Made by a program: the position numbers and the translations under genes
Assembly (NCBI GenBank): GCA_951804985.1
Contig: OX638131.1
Coordinates: 39,498,044-39,562,043 of the forward strand
Direction of reading: 5' to 3'
Origin: Dryomyza anilis
Lineage: Eukaryota > Arthropoda > Insecta > Diptera > Dryomyzidae
DNA: 64,000 bases
Shown: piece by piece, positions 1-12,089 of the stretch
How positions within the stretch are numbered: position 1 is the first letter of the stretch
Layout of the letters: each line of letters begins with the position of its first letter
Notes under the pieces: model-generated
Seen by the model: the letters and a program-made list of their open reading frames with translations, nothing else
The model's database searches: none
What the model was told of the DNA's origin: nothing

Positions 1-117
1 CGAAAAATTTTAAAAATTAGAATCGAGAATGCAACGAGATCGAACATTTTTTTATCGAATTTAGTTCGAAATTCGAAATCTTCGATCATCGAAGTGCTCC
101 GAGACATGGCAACTTGG
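1..117 (+). repeat. CCCAGT-family element, 3' part, cut by window start
   Basis: The segment matches the 3' part of the complete copy at 24907-25300. It has the same order of a TTTTAAAAATTAGAATCGAGA block, then ACGAGATCGAAC, then a CGAAG...CTCCGAGACATGGCA end. The terminal CAGACTGGG has decayed to CAACTTGG. No coding capacity is visible. This is a fragment of a dispersed non-autonomous element. Confidence 0.75.
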
Positions 118-789
118 TAACATCATTTCTATTCAATAAAACAAAATGTGTGGTCTAAAAAAAGTTATCTTTGATCGAGAAAGTCCATAGATTTTAGTTA
201 GTGTAATAAATGGTATATTTACTAAAATGATCAGATCACTGCTGAGCGATCAAACATATTTTCCATACTAGATAACATAGATATATTAATTTTCTTCCTT
301 TCCTGTAAATGTGATTTAAACAAATGGACAGTCATCTCTAAATCGACCCAGAAGGTAGTGCTCATCACGACTTTTCCATACTGGTATTGCCTCTGTTTGA
401 ATATTTCAAACGGAAGACCAAAGTAAATTAACCCATTAACTTTTAATGTAGGATATAAAAAATGAAATGAAATACACTAAATAACTTTATATCAAAACAT
501 CGAAATTTCATAGTTAAAATGTTCATATAATATTGAAATATACTACAATTCAATGTACATTTTATGCTGCGCTCATGTAGAAAATTCTTTATACACATTA
601 CATACTCTGAAAACTCAAATTAAACTCATCTCCAATATTGCGTCATTACATTTTTGCACTGCAATTTAGCAGCTACGTTATTAAACAGAATCCAAAAAAA
701 AAAACAAAAATAAAAACCTTTATTCAACTTCAATGAGCATGTCAAGAATTGCAAAGTGACTCTATAAAAATAAAATACCTACTCTGGCC
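118..789. other. AT-rich stretch, nothing recognised
   Basis: Low-complexity-leaning AT-rich DNA with frequent stops in all frames. I see no match to the repeat families found elsewhere in the window and no RNA gene. Confidence 0.5.
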
Positions 790-1700
790 AAATGCACATT
801 TACGCATGCACGAAGTCAGGAATTCCGTGAGAAAATGTTTCAAATAAATATGAAAAGGAACGAAGCCAAAGTGCGCAAACGACAGACTGGCCGGACATTT
901 TCACGGACCAAACGGGTATGCGGCGTGAAAGAAACACAGAAGACAGCAGAAGTTAAAGGAGCCTGTAGGGCACGACCATCTACAAGAAATGTAGATATGG
1001 TAGAGAGGTGCTGTGCTGGACGTAAAAGAAGAGCAGAAGAAGACAAACACAGTCACTTAGCAAACGACCAAAAAGTCGTGAGAACCGCGCATCTTCAAGG
1101 TGCTCTGCAGCTTGGCAATTGGCAACAGAACCGTCGGAGGACGACTTGGTACGCATATTTGCGGACTTATGGAACGAACGCATAGCAACGCATGACTTTC
1201 TGCAGGCATCTGCGAAATTTCTGCGATGTGTCATGACGGCATTTGCGGCGTCCTAACGCATCCGAAGAACCGGATTCAGCAAGAGGACTTGAGATTTATC
1301 TCAGCATTTATTTTAATGTCCCCGCTGCCAATATTACAGCATCTACTATACCATCGCATACTCCTCCTTCTGCTCATTTTTCTTCTTTTACTTCTCTGGA
1401 GGTTTTTTTTATTTTTATTTTATATGCGATTTTCTTGCAGAATGCAAACGTTTATCCAAGTAAAGGCAACGTTCTATGGCATTTTCGCATTCTTGAGCTG
1501 GCCGATGACCGCACCACCGCACGATGTTGATTCACCAATGAAACCTTGGTTGTTGGTTGGATGCAACGTATAATGTGGCTCTCACGGAATGCCAATCAGC
1601 CGCACTGACGTTCCGCATCAACCGATATGTAGCAGGGGACACCAGCCAGCCAGTCTTGTCTTGTAGATGATGTTGGTTGGATAGAATGAAATGACATGGC
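790..1700. other. Richer low-copy island, possibly ancestral non-coding sequence
   Basis: Base composition rises clearly above the flanks and the sequence is not repeated in the window. An open frame at 835-1185 (+, 116 codons) is very basic with no recognisable domain. Overlapping frames on the other strand are equally open, so I do not call it a gene. The island may be conserved intronic or intergenic sequence such as an enhancer. Confidence 0.3.
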
Positions 1701-2887
1701 ATATGAAGTACGGAAGCAGCAGGTTATGATAATGTTTTTAATAATGATGATAATGCTGATGACCACTTTGTGCTTAGTTTATTGATGCATTTTCCGAATT
1801 TAGCAACTGATGTTCATTTATTTTTAGTCTCCAAAGCACGAGTTGCCCACTGATCCTTTCGTCGTTTATGGCACGCAGTAACAATTTATGTCTGCCCATT
1901 AATGGACATGTCGCAGAATGTAATTTGTTTATTTTTAGATAGTGATATTTACTATTTTAATCATTTGAGTTGATTGATTTTTCATTTTGATCACGCATTC
2001 TGTGAGAATTTATACGGTCATTGCTTCTAATAAGAGACTCGTTTATAATTGTCGCTGTTTGTACTAAAGATATCTCTTTCGTTTTTAGCTCTTACGTCGA
2101 TGAAATGATCACAAAATGGTCAACTATAGAACCTCATATGAAGCAGTATTTTATTTTTAGAAGAATGATCATTTAATGATTGCTTTTTAATAGTATAACC
2201 GATGGAAACGAAATAAAAATACCATTTTAGCATATTCACATTTTGGTCAGTTGAAAAATCAAATACATTTTTAATGTACATTAGGTGTACATAGAAAAAA
2301 ATATTAAACCTAAATATAGAAACTGAGATTATTTAATACAAAATAAATATTTCTATTAATATAATTAATTGGATATACGATTTATTTAATAGTATAAATC
2401 AAATCGTTTCTAGGTTGGTGCACATGCCAAATATAAATATATATAGTACATACACGAACCGACAGTTTTACAGGCATTACACAGTTTTACAACCACTGCA
2501 CTGTTTTAAATTCACTACACTAAATTCACTTGATTATTATTTTTTGATATATTTACATATATATTTTTGTCTGTGTACGTTAAATCGTCACCTAAGAACT
2601 TATTTGGCTCATACGCCATTGAGTCAATTTCGAGAAAAACTATAAAGAAGATTTGCATTTGCGTTAAAATAGGAGCAAAAATAGCGTATGAGGCAAATAA
2701 ATTCTCAGATGACGAAATTTTGATTTCTAAATGAAAAAAAAATGTATTTTTAATTACAGTAAGGAAAAAAACTGAATAACAGAAAATGGGCAAGTTCTGT
2801 CAATAATCACACCTTTTACTACCTAAAATCTTTCTAAAAAATATTAGATATTTAACTATAAACTGTATGTTTACTTCCATTTTCCTA
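1701..2887. other. AT-rich stretch, nothing recognised
   Basis: No gene, RNA or window repeat was recognised. The two overlapping short frames around 2415-2793, one per strand, are typical of chance in AT-rich DNA. Confidence 0.5.
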
Positions 2888-3106
2888 CACCCAGAAAAAA
2901 ATTCCCTCAAATCCCATTAAAATTGGTCAATGGGACAATTATTAATTTAATAGTACACAAAAAATAAATCTTTTCATCTATACTCAATGGCAATGTCATG
3001 GTATTTTCTAGTATTTAATGGTATTTTGCGATTAACATAATAATTTATCCTATTGACTATTTTTAATAATAAAAAACTATTATTTAAATAGTACATTTTC
3101 TGGGTG
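2888..3106 (+). mobile_element. Family (a) MITE, complete, CACCCAGAAAA termini, TA flanks
   Basis: It begins CACCCAGAAAAAAATTCCCT and ends TTTTCTGGGTG, giving inverted termini, with TA on both sides (2886-2887 and 3107-3108). The 219-bp body carries internal inverted blocks (AATAGTA...TACTATT types) and no frame. TA flanks and short TIRs fit a Tc1/mariner-type non-autonomous element. Other copies are at 11181, 24385, 24684, 56112 and, diverged, 59168. Confidence 0.88.
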
Positions 3107-3299
3107 TACGTCAAATTTTATCTGTGATTCTGTTTTGAATTTATATTATATTAAGTTCGAGTTATATTACTTAGATTAAGTACTGATATAGGTTTTCTTG
3201 AGGCCTATAGATCATAATGCAGGTCTTAAGGCGATGATGAAACCCATAAATATGATCCCGAACAAAATGGGATGTCAATATTCAGAAAATCATTGTTTT

Positions 3300-3455
3300 A
3301 ATCAAGGATTGAAACCGAAACCGATATCCGTTTAAAACCGATTCATTTTGAAAACCGAAGCCGTAATGAAACCGCTATACGAAAATCATCAATAAACTGA
3401 TATCCAAAACCAATATAAACAGTTTCGGTTTTATATCGGTTTAAAAAAAAACAGA
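3300..3455. repeat. ACCGAAACCG-rich dispersed repeat, copy 1
   Basis: Contains repeated ACCGAAACCG and ACCGATAT motifs, then the inverted GTTTCGGTTTTATATCGGT, so the segment can fold back on itself. A diverged second copy lies at 54228-54345. No coding content. Confidence 0.55.
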
Positions 3456-4544
3456 TCAGAACAAAAATGTGCCTGAAATTTGTTATTCTTAATTCATTTG
3501 TGTGCCGGAAAATCGAATTAAACACAAATAAAAACAGGCAACTCCGAGCACAAAATAGACAAAGTTATTTGTTTTTTGTTTTTTTTTTTATTTACTACGC
3601 TTGTGTCTTTCGTCGTCCTTCGAAAAAATCGTCAAAGATGTGTTGTTTCTGTTGCTACGCTAATGTCGTTTGTGATGCACTGAACTTTTATATATTTATA
3701 TTTTTGTTAATTGTAAAATCGTGAAGTTTTTCTTAATTTGAGTTCTAAGTGCATTTAATGCACATAGATCTCATTTAATTTATAAAACAAAAACACATAT
3801 TTTCAATATATAAACATTTAACACTGTACTTAAATTTGACTGTTATTGCTGTCAGTGTTTTTGTATATTTTGTTTCGCGTTTTGTATATTTTGTTGAGTA
3901 CGCAATAAGAATAATCATACTTTTTAGTAGTAATGATATTTTCAGATTACCGGCATTAGTATTTTTTTTTTTAAATTATATTATATAAATGAGTACCAAA
4001 ATTAAGTGCACAAGGTATATTTTAAAAAGTGGAACAATTAGAAAAAAGTTAGTAAATTGAATAGTTAGTTAAGACTATGTTCTAGATAACCATAAACCAT
4101 TTTATGTTAATTATAAAAAATGATAAATGATAAAAAAATTCTAAAAAATTCTAAAATTTCCGAGTTTAGATCTAATTATCCTAAAAAGTTATTGGAATAT
4201 TAGAATTCATTAATAAATTAAAATTAGTCTAGACAATTAAAAGAAAAATTTCGTTTAAGTTTTATTGTTAAACCATTTTTCCACAGAACTATATTTATTT
4301 TTTTATTCGAAGTAGTGGGTGAGAACGGCTTAAAAATACTTTTGCAATTTTTTTAAAAACGATGCGTAACCGAAAAATAAACTGATTATGTCGTCTAACT
4401 CAGCACCAGCGAATTATATAGAATTGATATGTGGGATGTCCATGTCAAAAATCGTTTTGTGATAGTGTAAGATGTCTAATAATGGTTTAGGTTTTTGTAC
4501 TCCTCCGTTTCAGTTTCGGTTATAAGGTTTCGGTTATTATGTAG
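3456..4544. other. AT-rich stretch, nothing recognised
   Basis: No repeat seen elsewhere in the window and no convincing frame. Near 4500-4530 are a few further GTTTCGGTT motifs related to the repeat at 3300. Confidence 0.45.
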
Positions 4545-5033
4545 AAACATTTGTTTGAATATGCCATATAACATTAATATGTTTACATGTAAATAAAATG
4601 TTTTTCACATTCAAACATATATATCGTCGTTGAAAAATGAAAAATCACCAAATAAATTTTTAATGAAAAACTTAAATTTCAAGTTGATTGGTTAATATTA
4701 TAAAAAGTAATTTATATATTTTTAAAGTTGAAATATCAATTGATAGATTTACATTTTCTTAAATTGAGATCACCGATTAACAATTGACAGATATATAAAG
4801 ATTTTTGTAAATGAATATTTGGTGACTTTTCGTTCTACAATGTTTACAAAAACGCAGAAAATCCTGAACATGCTTGAATCCTGAATATGTTTGAGCAAAA
4901 ACAAAAATATGTTTGGCTGTTATTATAATTATATTTTGCAATGTAATAATACCTTTGTTTGCATAAAGCTCCAAAGATATGTGTAATGCCTGCAAAATTA
5001 TGTTTGGGAGACTCCCTTTTTTGCAGCGTGTAA
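4545..5033 (-). repeat. Dispersed element with CCCTTTTTTGCAGCGTGT end, copy 1
   Basis: The right part (4845-5033) matches the reverse complement of 27104-27345. Shared blocks include CTGCAAAAAA, CTCCCAAACATGATTTTGC, CTTTATG and ACATGTAAATAAAATG. The left part (4545-4620) holds the other end of the same element. A separate small element (4621-4841) sits inside it, so this is a nested pair. Confidence 0.65.
4621..4841. mobile_element. ATATCGTCGTTG-TIR small element inserted in the 4545-5033 repeat
   Basis: Left end ATATCGTCGTTG...AAAATCACCAAA; right end TTGGTGACTTTTCGTTCTAC in inverted orientation. The interior matches the better-preserved copy at 29747-29997, including ATGAAAA-CTTAAATTTCAA and GATTTTTGTAAATGAA. 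Its removal rejoins the two halves of the host repeat. Confidence 0.7.
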
Positions 5034-5942
5034 AAAATTAAATACAATTACTTAAGTATTTTGAATACAATTTAAAAAAAATTAAAAATAGATTAATATT
5101 GATTTTCGGTTTGTTTTCCATACTTTTATAAAATGCCATTTTACACCAATATTCAAAGGAAGCAATACTGAACAGGTATTCAAATCGGTTGAACAACGGT
5201 TTATTTCTGATTTTTTTTTTATTAAGATTTTGATTACGGTGTCAGTGTTCAACATTAAACAAATTTGAGCGGTTTCAATACCTGAATAACTCTATAATTT
5301 TTATAAACCGTAAAATTTGAAATAGTTTTGATTGTTTAATATATTTTTCAACAGTCTACGTTATTTGAGATTTTATTGACATCATCAATAATATTAATTT
5401 TTTAAATAAAAAAATATTTGAAGTTATTATTGGCAGTAGTGAAAAAAATGAGAGAAATTGTACAACAGCATAACTTCGTGCCAAATAATTATTCTTTGCA
5501 AATTAATGCTATATAATGCTCAAGAGTTTTCAGAATTTCGCATTAAAAATGTCTTAAATTCTTCATATTGCCATGGTGCATCAAGAGTATTGCAATAATT
5601 GCCCAATTGTTCGAAAAACGACGACGACGAAGAGGTGGAGCAACAGATGATAATGATGATCCAATCTCTGTGCAATTTTCTGCGGTATTTCAACGATATA
5701 CGCAAATGATAATGTAATTGCACGCGCAGATACACGCTATACATGAATTCCTCCGACCGACTATAAACTTCTGCAACTGTACACCGAGAGAATAAAAGTA
5801 TTAAAAATGAATTTAAAATGTATTAAATTAAAAAAGCATAAATTTAAATAAAAAAGTAAAAAATCTGAATCTTCAATACATTTTTGACAAGCAGTAATAT
5901 TATTTCAAGTTGAATTAAATAATTTTAAAAAATGTTCGAGTA
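5034..5942. other. AT-rich stretch with a slightly coding-like patch at 5520-5760
   Basis: Mostly featureless. The 5520-5760 patch has higher complexity, and its minus strand gives 74 open codons containing a serine run; the plus strand is nearly open too. No domain is recognisable, so it may be a decayed gene or transposase fragment or simply low-copy DNA. Confidence 0.35.
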
Positions 5943-6676
5943 TTCCATTCGTTACGAGATTACTTACGAGATAACTGCAGGAGAATTCACACGTTATCGA
6001 ACACTTTCTCGTAACGATATCGAGCGGCAAATCGGACCTACATGACCGATGCGTTCGCTCGGAGATTTCTCGCACCGAGACTTTGTACGAAATCGAATCG
6101 ATATGGGAACAGAAAAATATCTAAATATCAAGACGGCATCAATCCCAGTCTGTCATGTCTCTGAGCTCTTCGATAATCAACGTTTTCTCGAACTAACTGC
6201 GATAAAAAAAGTACGATCTCCTTTCTTTATCACTACTAATTATTTAAATTTTTCGTACAATAAAATTTAAGGAAAATATACGATATCGCAATGTTTTTCG
6301 ATTCAATGTTGATATTCGATGCATTATAGATCCAGAATCGTTTTTTTCACGATCCAAATAATCTTCATTATCTCGTTATGATATCTACGAACATCTTAGA
6401 ACGAATTGTAATATAATATGATACGACATGGTAATCGATATCGCATGAATTCCTCGACATCAAGAATCAGGCGCGCTGCGATATCGAATGGCAGACTGGG
6501 ATGATTTTGATATATCGATGTGTTAAATGTTTAAATATCGTATTTTGTATACAATTTTAATGTAAGAGAAATTTTAAAAATTAGAAGCGATAAAGTTAAC
6601 TGGATCGAAGTTTTTTGTCGGAGTTAGTTGGACAAAATTTTGAGTTATCGAAGATCTCCGAGAGATATAAGACTGG
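5943..6676 (+). mobile_element. CCCAGT-family element split by a second copy
   Basis: The left part (5943-6143) carries the 5' half: ATTCGTTACGAGAT, CGTAACGATATCGAGCG, GGACCTACATG. The right part (6501-6676) carries the 3' half, ending GAGATATAAGACTGG. An oppositely oriented copy of the same family (6144-6500) separates them. Each half matches the order of the complete copy at 24907-25300. Confidence 0.75.
6144..6500 (-). mobile_element. CCCAGT-family element nested in another copy
   Basis: Starts CCCAGTCTGTCATGTCTC and ends GAATGGCAGACTGGG, so both termini of the family are present as inverted repeats. It lies in reverse orientation to its host copy. No frame longer than about 70 codons. 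Confidence 0.78.
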
Positions 6677-7505
6677 AATATATTATTTGGAAATATAATT
6701 ACAAAAGTATTTAAATGCAAATTCTATAAATTCAGTTATGTCCTATTTTTTATTAGTGTATTAAGTTTATTTTTTTGTTATATTTTTGCAACTGGTTAAG
6801 TTGGTGGAAATAATGATGTGAATGCACTCAACAGGATTACGTGACTTCTGAAGCATGTTCGTTTTTTTATTTTTATTTTATTTGTGTAATTTGTTACAGT
6901 GATGCTGCTGGACCCTTTAAAGGAGGCTCACATACAGGTGACCAACCGTAAGCAAACGAATTAATGATCAGCGACAATTCTCAGAAATAATGCAGGTATC
7001 ACATTTTGTGTTATATATCATGGGGTTATTGAATAATGTTTACAAAAAAATTTTTGATTGGCATTAATTTAACATACAACCGAAATAAATTCATCAGAAT
7101 TAGGTTTTACCAATTAGGTTTTACCAAATATAAAAATGTTTCTCTAAATTATAAATTACACAACTCAACAATATGAAATAAAATTGTTTCCGTGGTCATT
7201 CCATACATAGTAATAAATAATTTGTAGGCGGTCATTTTGACTACATACTAAGATTTTTCATATTACCTAACGTTTTTAAGAAAATTGTTATCGAAATTTT
7301 AAGCACTTATTAACCACTACTTAGAATAAAATAAAATTTAGTACAGTTGAAAAATAGTTTTCCAAAAAACCTTAAACGTAATTTTTCTTCGAATTGTCAA
7401 GGCTAATTTTAATTTACTAAGAATAGTAACTATGGTAATTTTTTTTTAGACAATTTTAGACAATTAAATTAGACAATGGTTAAACAGAGCCTAGTCTTTA
7501 CTAAC
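6677..7505. other. AT-rich stretch, nothing recognised
   Basis: No gene or repeat match was recognised. Two short duplications occur near 7100-7130 (TTAGGTTTTACCAA twice in tandem). Confidence 0.45.
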
Positions 7506-7537
7506 TAGAGATGGGCATGTGAGTGAGTTTTGACTCA

Positions 7538-7688
7538 CACAGAAAAAAATAATCGACGTAAATATAGCAACCGACATTCATTGCATTCATTAATCAATCC
7601 AGCGATGAAATTTACTAATTTAATGAAAACATTTGCTATTCTTCGTTAATTCAGCAATTTCGTTTGCTATTATCCGTTTGCTATTATG
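7538..7688 (+). mobile_element. Family (b) foldback element, left half only
   Basis: Starts CACAGAAAAAAATAATCGAC and continues with TAAATATAGCAACCGACAT, as in the complete copies at 41170 and 49808. It stops after TTGCTATTATG, so the right arm is missing. It sits just inside the left TIR of the TAGAGATGGGCA element. Confidence 0.75.
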
Positions 7689-7690
7689 AA

Positions 7691-7712
7691 GCGTGATTCA
7701 CGTGAATCACGC
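7691..7712. repeat. Perfect 22-bp palindrome around CACGTG
   Basis: Half-site GCGTGATTCAC followed by its exact reverse complement, centred on CACGTG. A near-perfect partner lies at about 9840-9860. It belongs to the GTGATT-rich subterminal part of the TAGAGATGGGCA element, a position where transposase-binding repeats often occur. Confidence 0.85.
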
Positions 7713-8072
7713 ATGATCACGCGTGATTGTGATTAAACCCTAATTTTGCTCACGTGATTGTGAGTGAGTGTGAGTAGACCAAAAAATACCGTGAGTGAGT
7801 GTGCGTGAGTACAATTTTTTCGTGAGTGAGTGAGTCGAATATTTCATAAAATAAAAAATCTCACTTTTAGTTTTGGCTATTTTTCTATATTTTTGCTGAA
7901 CTACAGAACAAGTAGGGCCATGCCTTGAACACAGAAGGCTTTGGGAAGGCGGCTGTCCAATATTCAGAACTATAATAAACTCAGAATAAGTTGCAAGGTT
8001 TCAGTCAACAATTGATCTAACCACTGCAAACCGGCTGTATTTAGTATGAGCTAGTTAATTTTTGTGGGGTCA

Positions 8073-9269
8073 CACGGTGAACAAAATAATGAAATTTTTG
8101 AACAAAACGCCATTTTTTTATTTTTAAATTTTCAATTTTTTTTACTGTTACATACATAAAATACCCACTAAGAATAATCTGTAACCATTTTTCTTATAAC
8201 ATTAACAGATTAAGAGATATGAGCCTTCAAAGTTAGGAAAAAAATTGCATTCCACACAAAAATATATGGAAATACATATGGAACATAACTAAAATATCCT
8301 TGCATATCCTCTCAAATCCTTAAAATTGTATTTAGGCATTTACAAAATACACATTCTGAAAAAAAGTAGCTTCCGATTTGCTGCGGTTTACAAGAAAATT
8401 GTTGTGAAATACTACCATTTTCGTTAGAAATTTACTTACTTATTTGATTTAAAGCGTTTAGTGTAATAAGTTTATATCAATTAAACCTACAGATATCCTT
8501 CGTTTGCACTAACTTTTTTCTAATGATAATCAATGTGGTAAAAAATAAAAAATATATTATTCCGATATCGTTCCCGGATTAGGAGAATTTACATGGCAAA
8601 AATTACCATTTTTTTATACATTTGTTCCTTTTTATGTAAATTTATACGAAGGACAACAAGTGATATTCTTCATTCTCACTAACTTTTTTCTAATCACAAT
8701 CAATGTGGTAAAAAATGAAAAATATATCATCCCGATATCGTTCCCGGATTAGGAGAAATTCACTTGGCAAAAATTACCATTTTTATACATTTGTTCCTTT
8801 TTGTAAATTTATTCTAAGGACTGCAAGCGATATCCTTCGTTCGCACTAACTTTTTTTTAATCACAATCAATGTGGTAAAAAATATTACCCTGATATCGTT
8901 CCCGGATTAGGAGAAATTACATGGCAATAATTACCATTTTATTTCCTAATTTCATACATATGTACCTTTTTAGTAAATTTATTTTAAGGACTGCAAACGA
9001 TACCCTTCATTATCACAAACTTATTTCAGATCACTATCAATGTGGTCAAAAATAAAAAATAAATCATATCGATATCGGCTCCAGATTTTAAAAAATCACA
9101 TGTCAAAAATGTTCACAAAATTCTCGAAGTTAAATTATTTATACATAAATTTTGTGAATCAATAGAAGACATTTTCTAAGTAAAGTAAAGTAAGTAAAAA
9201 AAAAATCAACGAAATCTACCGATTTGTTATATAATTTTGTTCAAAAAAAGTGCTTTTTTATTCACCGTG
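8073..9269 (-). mobile_element. Family (e) element, CACGGTGAAC TIRs, copy 1
   Basis: Left end CACGGTGAACAAAATAATG; right end TTATTCACCGTG. The interior holds four degenerate tandem units with starts near 8508, 8678, 8845 and 9015 (periods 167-170). Each has CACTAACTTTTTTCTAAT, CAATGTGGTAAAAAAT, GATATCG and TTCCCGGATTAGGAGAA. A second, longer copy lies inverted at 37438-38947. No transposase; probably a non-autonomous DNA element. Confidence 0.85.
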
Positions 9270-9828
9270 AGTCATGTCAATAGTTTTTGCTTGGTTTCTT
9301 ACGACCGTTCATGGAAATGGACATCGATATACCCATTTTTGTAAAAAATTAAATTTTCAATTTCAACTATACATGATAACTCTCTATTGACTTCCTTTTG
9401 TTTATTAAGTTTAGTTTGTTCCATAGGTTCGAGTGGGGTCCCGTTTTTATTCGAGTTATAAATATAGTAACTAAAAAAAATCTCTTCAAAAATAGTTGTT
9501 CCCAAAGTCAATTCACCCCTGGTAAATTCTACCCCGGACTATTCTTTACCAGAGATAATTTTTCCAGGGACAATTCTCAAAGATTTTACACGAATTCTTC
9601 ACCGGAGAATTATTCTTCGAGGCAATTTTTACATTTTTATATGAACAGTACATCGAAGATCTTTCACATTTCCATCTCCGTTACAAAATTGAGATCCCTA
9701 ACATTATCATTATTGCGTTTTAAAAATGTAGGTTGTATTAGAGGTTCCACGCTCGGTCGACCAATTTCACCAACATATACAAATGAAATATGTATTTTTA
9801 TGCATTCTGAAAACAATAGCAAAAAAAA
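9270..9828. other. Low-copy segment between elements
   Basis: An open frame of 145 codons (9398-9835, +) covers part of it. The sequence shows internal near-repeats such as GGTAAATTCTACCCCGGACTA and CCAGGGACAATTCTC rather than a recognisable domain, and it is not seen elsewhere in the window. I do not call a gene. Confidence 0.35.
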
Positions 9829-10002
9829 CACGTGATTCAGCGTGATTCACGTGAATCGCACGTGATTGTGATTGAATCTTAATTTTACTCACGTGATTGT
9901 GAGTAGAGCAAAAAAGGCCGTGATTGAGTGTGCGTGATTAGAAAAATTATTTTGTGAGCGTGAGTGAGTGTGAGTCAAAACTTACTCACGTGCCCATCTC
10001 TA

Positions 10003-11180
10003 ATTCTAAATAAATGGCCTGAATATATTTAATCCAATTAAAAAAAAATTCAATGTAAAACAATTTTTAATTGGTTTTACTAATTTATTAATTAATGAAA
10101 AATTATTCCCAATAAAACATTTAATATATATATTACAACTTTAATTTCAATATAACAAAATAGTGGTTAAATTTTTTCAATTAACGATTTCTCATTATTA
10201 CGAATATTGAATTCAATACAATTAAAAGTTACATCGGCTGCGTTTTAATTCAAAATTAATTACATTGATTAACATTTTTGCTATATGTACACAGTTTAGT
10301 AATTTATTTGTAAAATATACTATCATTTTGAACTTTATAAATTTTAACATTTTTTGAAGGAAACTACTCTATCAAGTATATTTTGAAAACTATAACCGAT
10401 AAAAAGAAGTTAGTAATTTTGATCTTTGTTTGGATGATGCTCTGCATAAACACAAATCAATTTCTAATTTATCATTAGATTCGACATGCTAAAAAAATCA
10501 TCCAATAAATTCCAAAATAATCTAAATTTTTAAAGTTTAATTTCGAATATCTAAAAAAACATATTGGGATATTGACGTTTATTGACATACTATAATTAGT
10601 CTTTTATTAATTTAAAATTAAAAGAAGAAATGTATTTAGAGTTTTTTTTGTAAAAAGGGGCTGTATTTATTTTTCTTTTCTAAAAAGTGGATGGAAAATA
10701 TATTAAAAAAAATAATAGTAATAACCCGAGACAAAATGTATGGCATTTTTCAGGAATATTTCAGGCATATTTCCGGCAAACACACAGATAAATAGAATAT
10801 TTTGGGAAGTGTATATATGGTTGAAAAATTGTGTGGAATTTTAATGGCAGATTCACGGTATATTTTAAAAACAGACAGCTTGTGATACAATCTACGCCTC
10901 TTTCTGTTTAAAATATGTCGAAAAAATGTTTCTAAACTGCCTGCCAAAAATTTTGTCTGGGGAATAGTAATAGAAAAAATAAAATATATGTATGAGAACC
11001 TCTATCCGCAGATATATTCGATGGGTGCATGTGAGAATATTTCAAGCGCCAACCGAATATGACAATTCCATCAACCAATTTGTAAAAAAAGTCGGTTATA
11101 TCAACTACGGTTTCTCTCTAACTATTGTTTCTCTCTCTCATCAATCTAAAGCATAAAAATGATTTTTTCCTGTGTGCAAT
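10003..11180. other. AT-rich stretch with one short repeat fragment (11033-11100)
   Basis: Mostly featureless. At 11033-11100 the block TTTCAAGCGCCAACC matches the reverse complement of the repeats at 46680 and 52493. No gene recognised. Confidence 0.45.
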
Positions 11181-11397
11181 CCCAGAAAAAATACTATATA
11201 AATAATAGTTTTTTACTATTAAAAATAGTCGATAGGATAAATTATTATTTTAATCGGAAAATACCATTAAATACTAGAAAATACCATGACATTGCCATTG
11301 AGTTTAGATGAAAAGATTTATTTTTTGTATACTATTAAATCAATAATTGTCCCATTGACCAATTTTAATGGGATTTGAGGGAATTTTTTTCTGGGTG
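11181..11397 (-). mobile_element. Family (a) MITE, complete, reverse orientation
   Basis: Starts CCCAGAAAAAATACTATATA and ends TTTTTTTCTGGGTG. The interior is the reverse complement of the 2888-3106 copy: TTGGTCAATGGGACAATTATT appears inverted near 11345-11370. The left terminus has lost one or two bases of the TIR. Confidence 0.87.
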
Positions 11398-12089
11398 CCG
11401 TTTTTTACACCCCTTTGCTGTTTCATCGCTCCTCTCCCATACATCCGAATTATATGCAAAACTTCCGAAATATATGCAAATCTTCCGAAATATATCCGAA
11501 ACAAAGTCGCATCGAAATGCGCGCTACATTTTGGCCATTTTTGACATGCGCCCATCAAACGTAACCCTTTTGAAATACAAAACACAGCCAGCCGCATTGC
11601 GAAGTGTGCCATGCCAACAACATCAATGGATGGTTGGTTGGTTGGATTGATGGATCGATTCATACATATTTATGTTGATGCCTATTTGCAAAATGTGGCG
11701 GGCGGAAGGTGTGTTTAGCGCACGCGGCACATGTCGAATACAGTGGTAGACCCAATCTTGTCATGGAATATTATTGTAATTTTTTTATATATTTTTTGCA
11801 GTTAATCTTGTTGTTGTTTTTGTTGTCACCAAATGGCCAATTTGTGGTTTTGTGTGAGAGCAATTTAAAGCATAACAAATGCTATGAACCAAAATAATAA
11901 TGTTCATCAAAACATAAAACGTACCGTGTAGTTGTTGTTGTCGTCGCCTAATGACTTGGTCAAAACATTGTGTTCAAAATGGTCAAATAATTTGGCAAAT
12001 CGTGTGGATATAACAAAAAAAAACGCAGCAGTAATAAAAAGCGACAGTACCTTTACAGGTGCCTACACTGAGCAACAAAATTATTAAAC
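11398..12089. other. Richer low-copy island
   Basis: Contains GGTTGGTTGGTTGGATTGATGG, a GTGGCGGGCGGAAGG patch and a TTGTTGTTTTTGTTGTC run. It is not repeated in the window. Small overlapping frames are open on both strands at 11340-11660, which argues against coding. It may be ancestral intronic or regulatory sequence. Confidence 0.3.

Larger units (their letters stand above)
7506..10002. mobile_element. TAGAGATGGGCA-TIR composite element, 2.5 kb
   Basis: The left end TAGAGATGGGCATGTGAGTG and the right end CACGTGCCCATCTCTA are inverted repeats over about 30 bp, both running into AGTTTTGACTCAC. A GTGATTGTGAGTGAGTGTG-rich block occurs in direct orientation at 7690-7836 and 9829-9975. So this may be two overlapping short copies, or one element broken by insertions, rather than one intact unit. 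A family (b) half (7538-7688) and a family (e) element (8073-9269) lie inside. TIRs of this form resemble hAT termini, but I see no clear 8-bp target duplication and no transposase. Confidence 0.6.

Noticed and set aside
835..1185. 116-codon basic protein
   Set aside because: No domain, unbiased codon use, and an overlapping antisense frame equally open; likely chance in a richer island.
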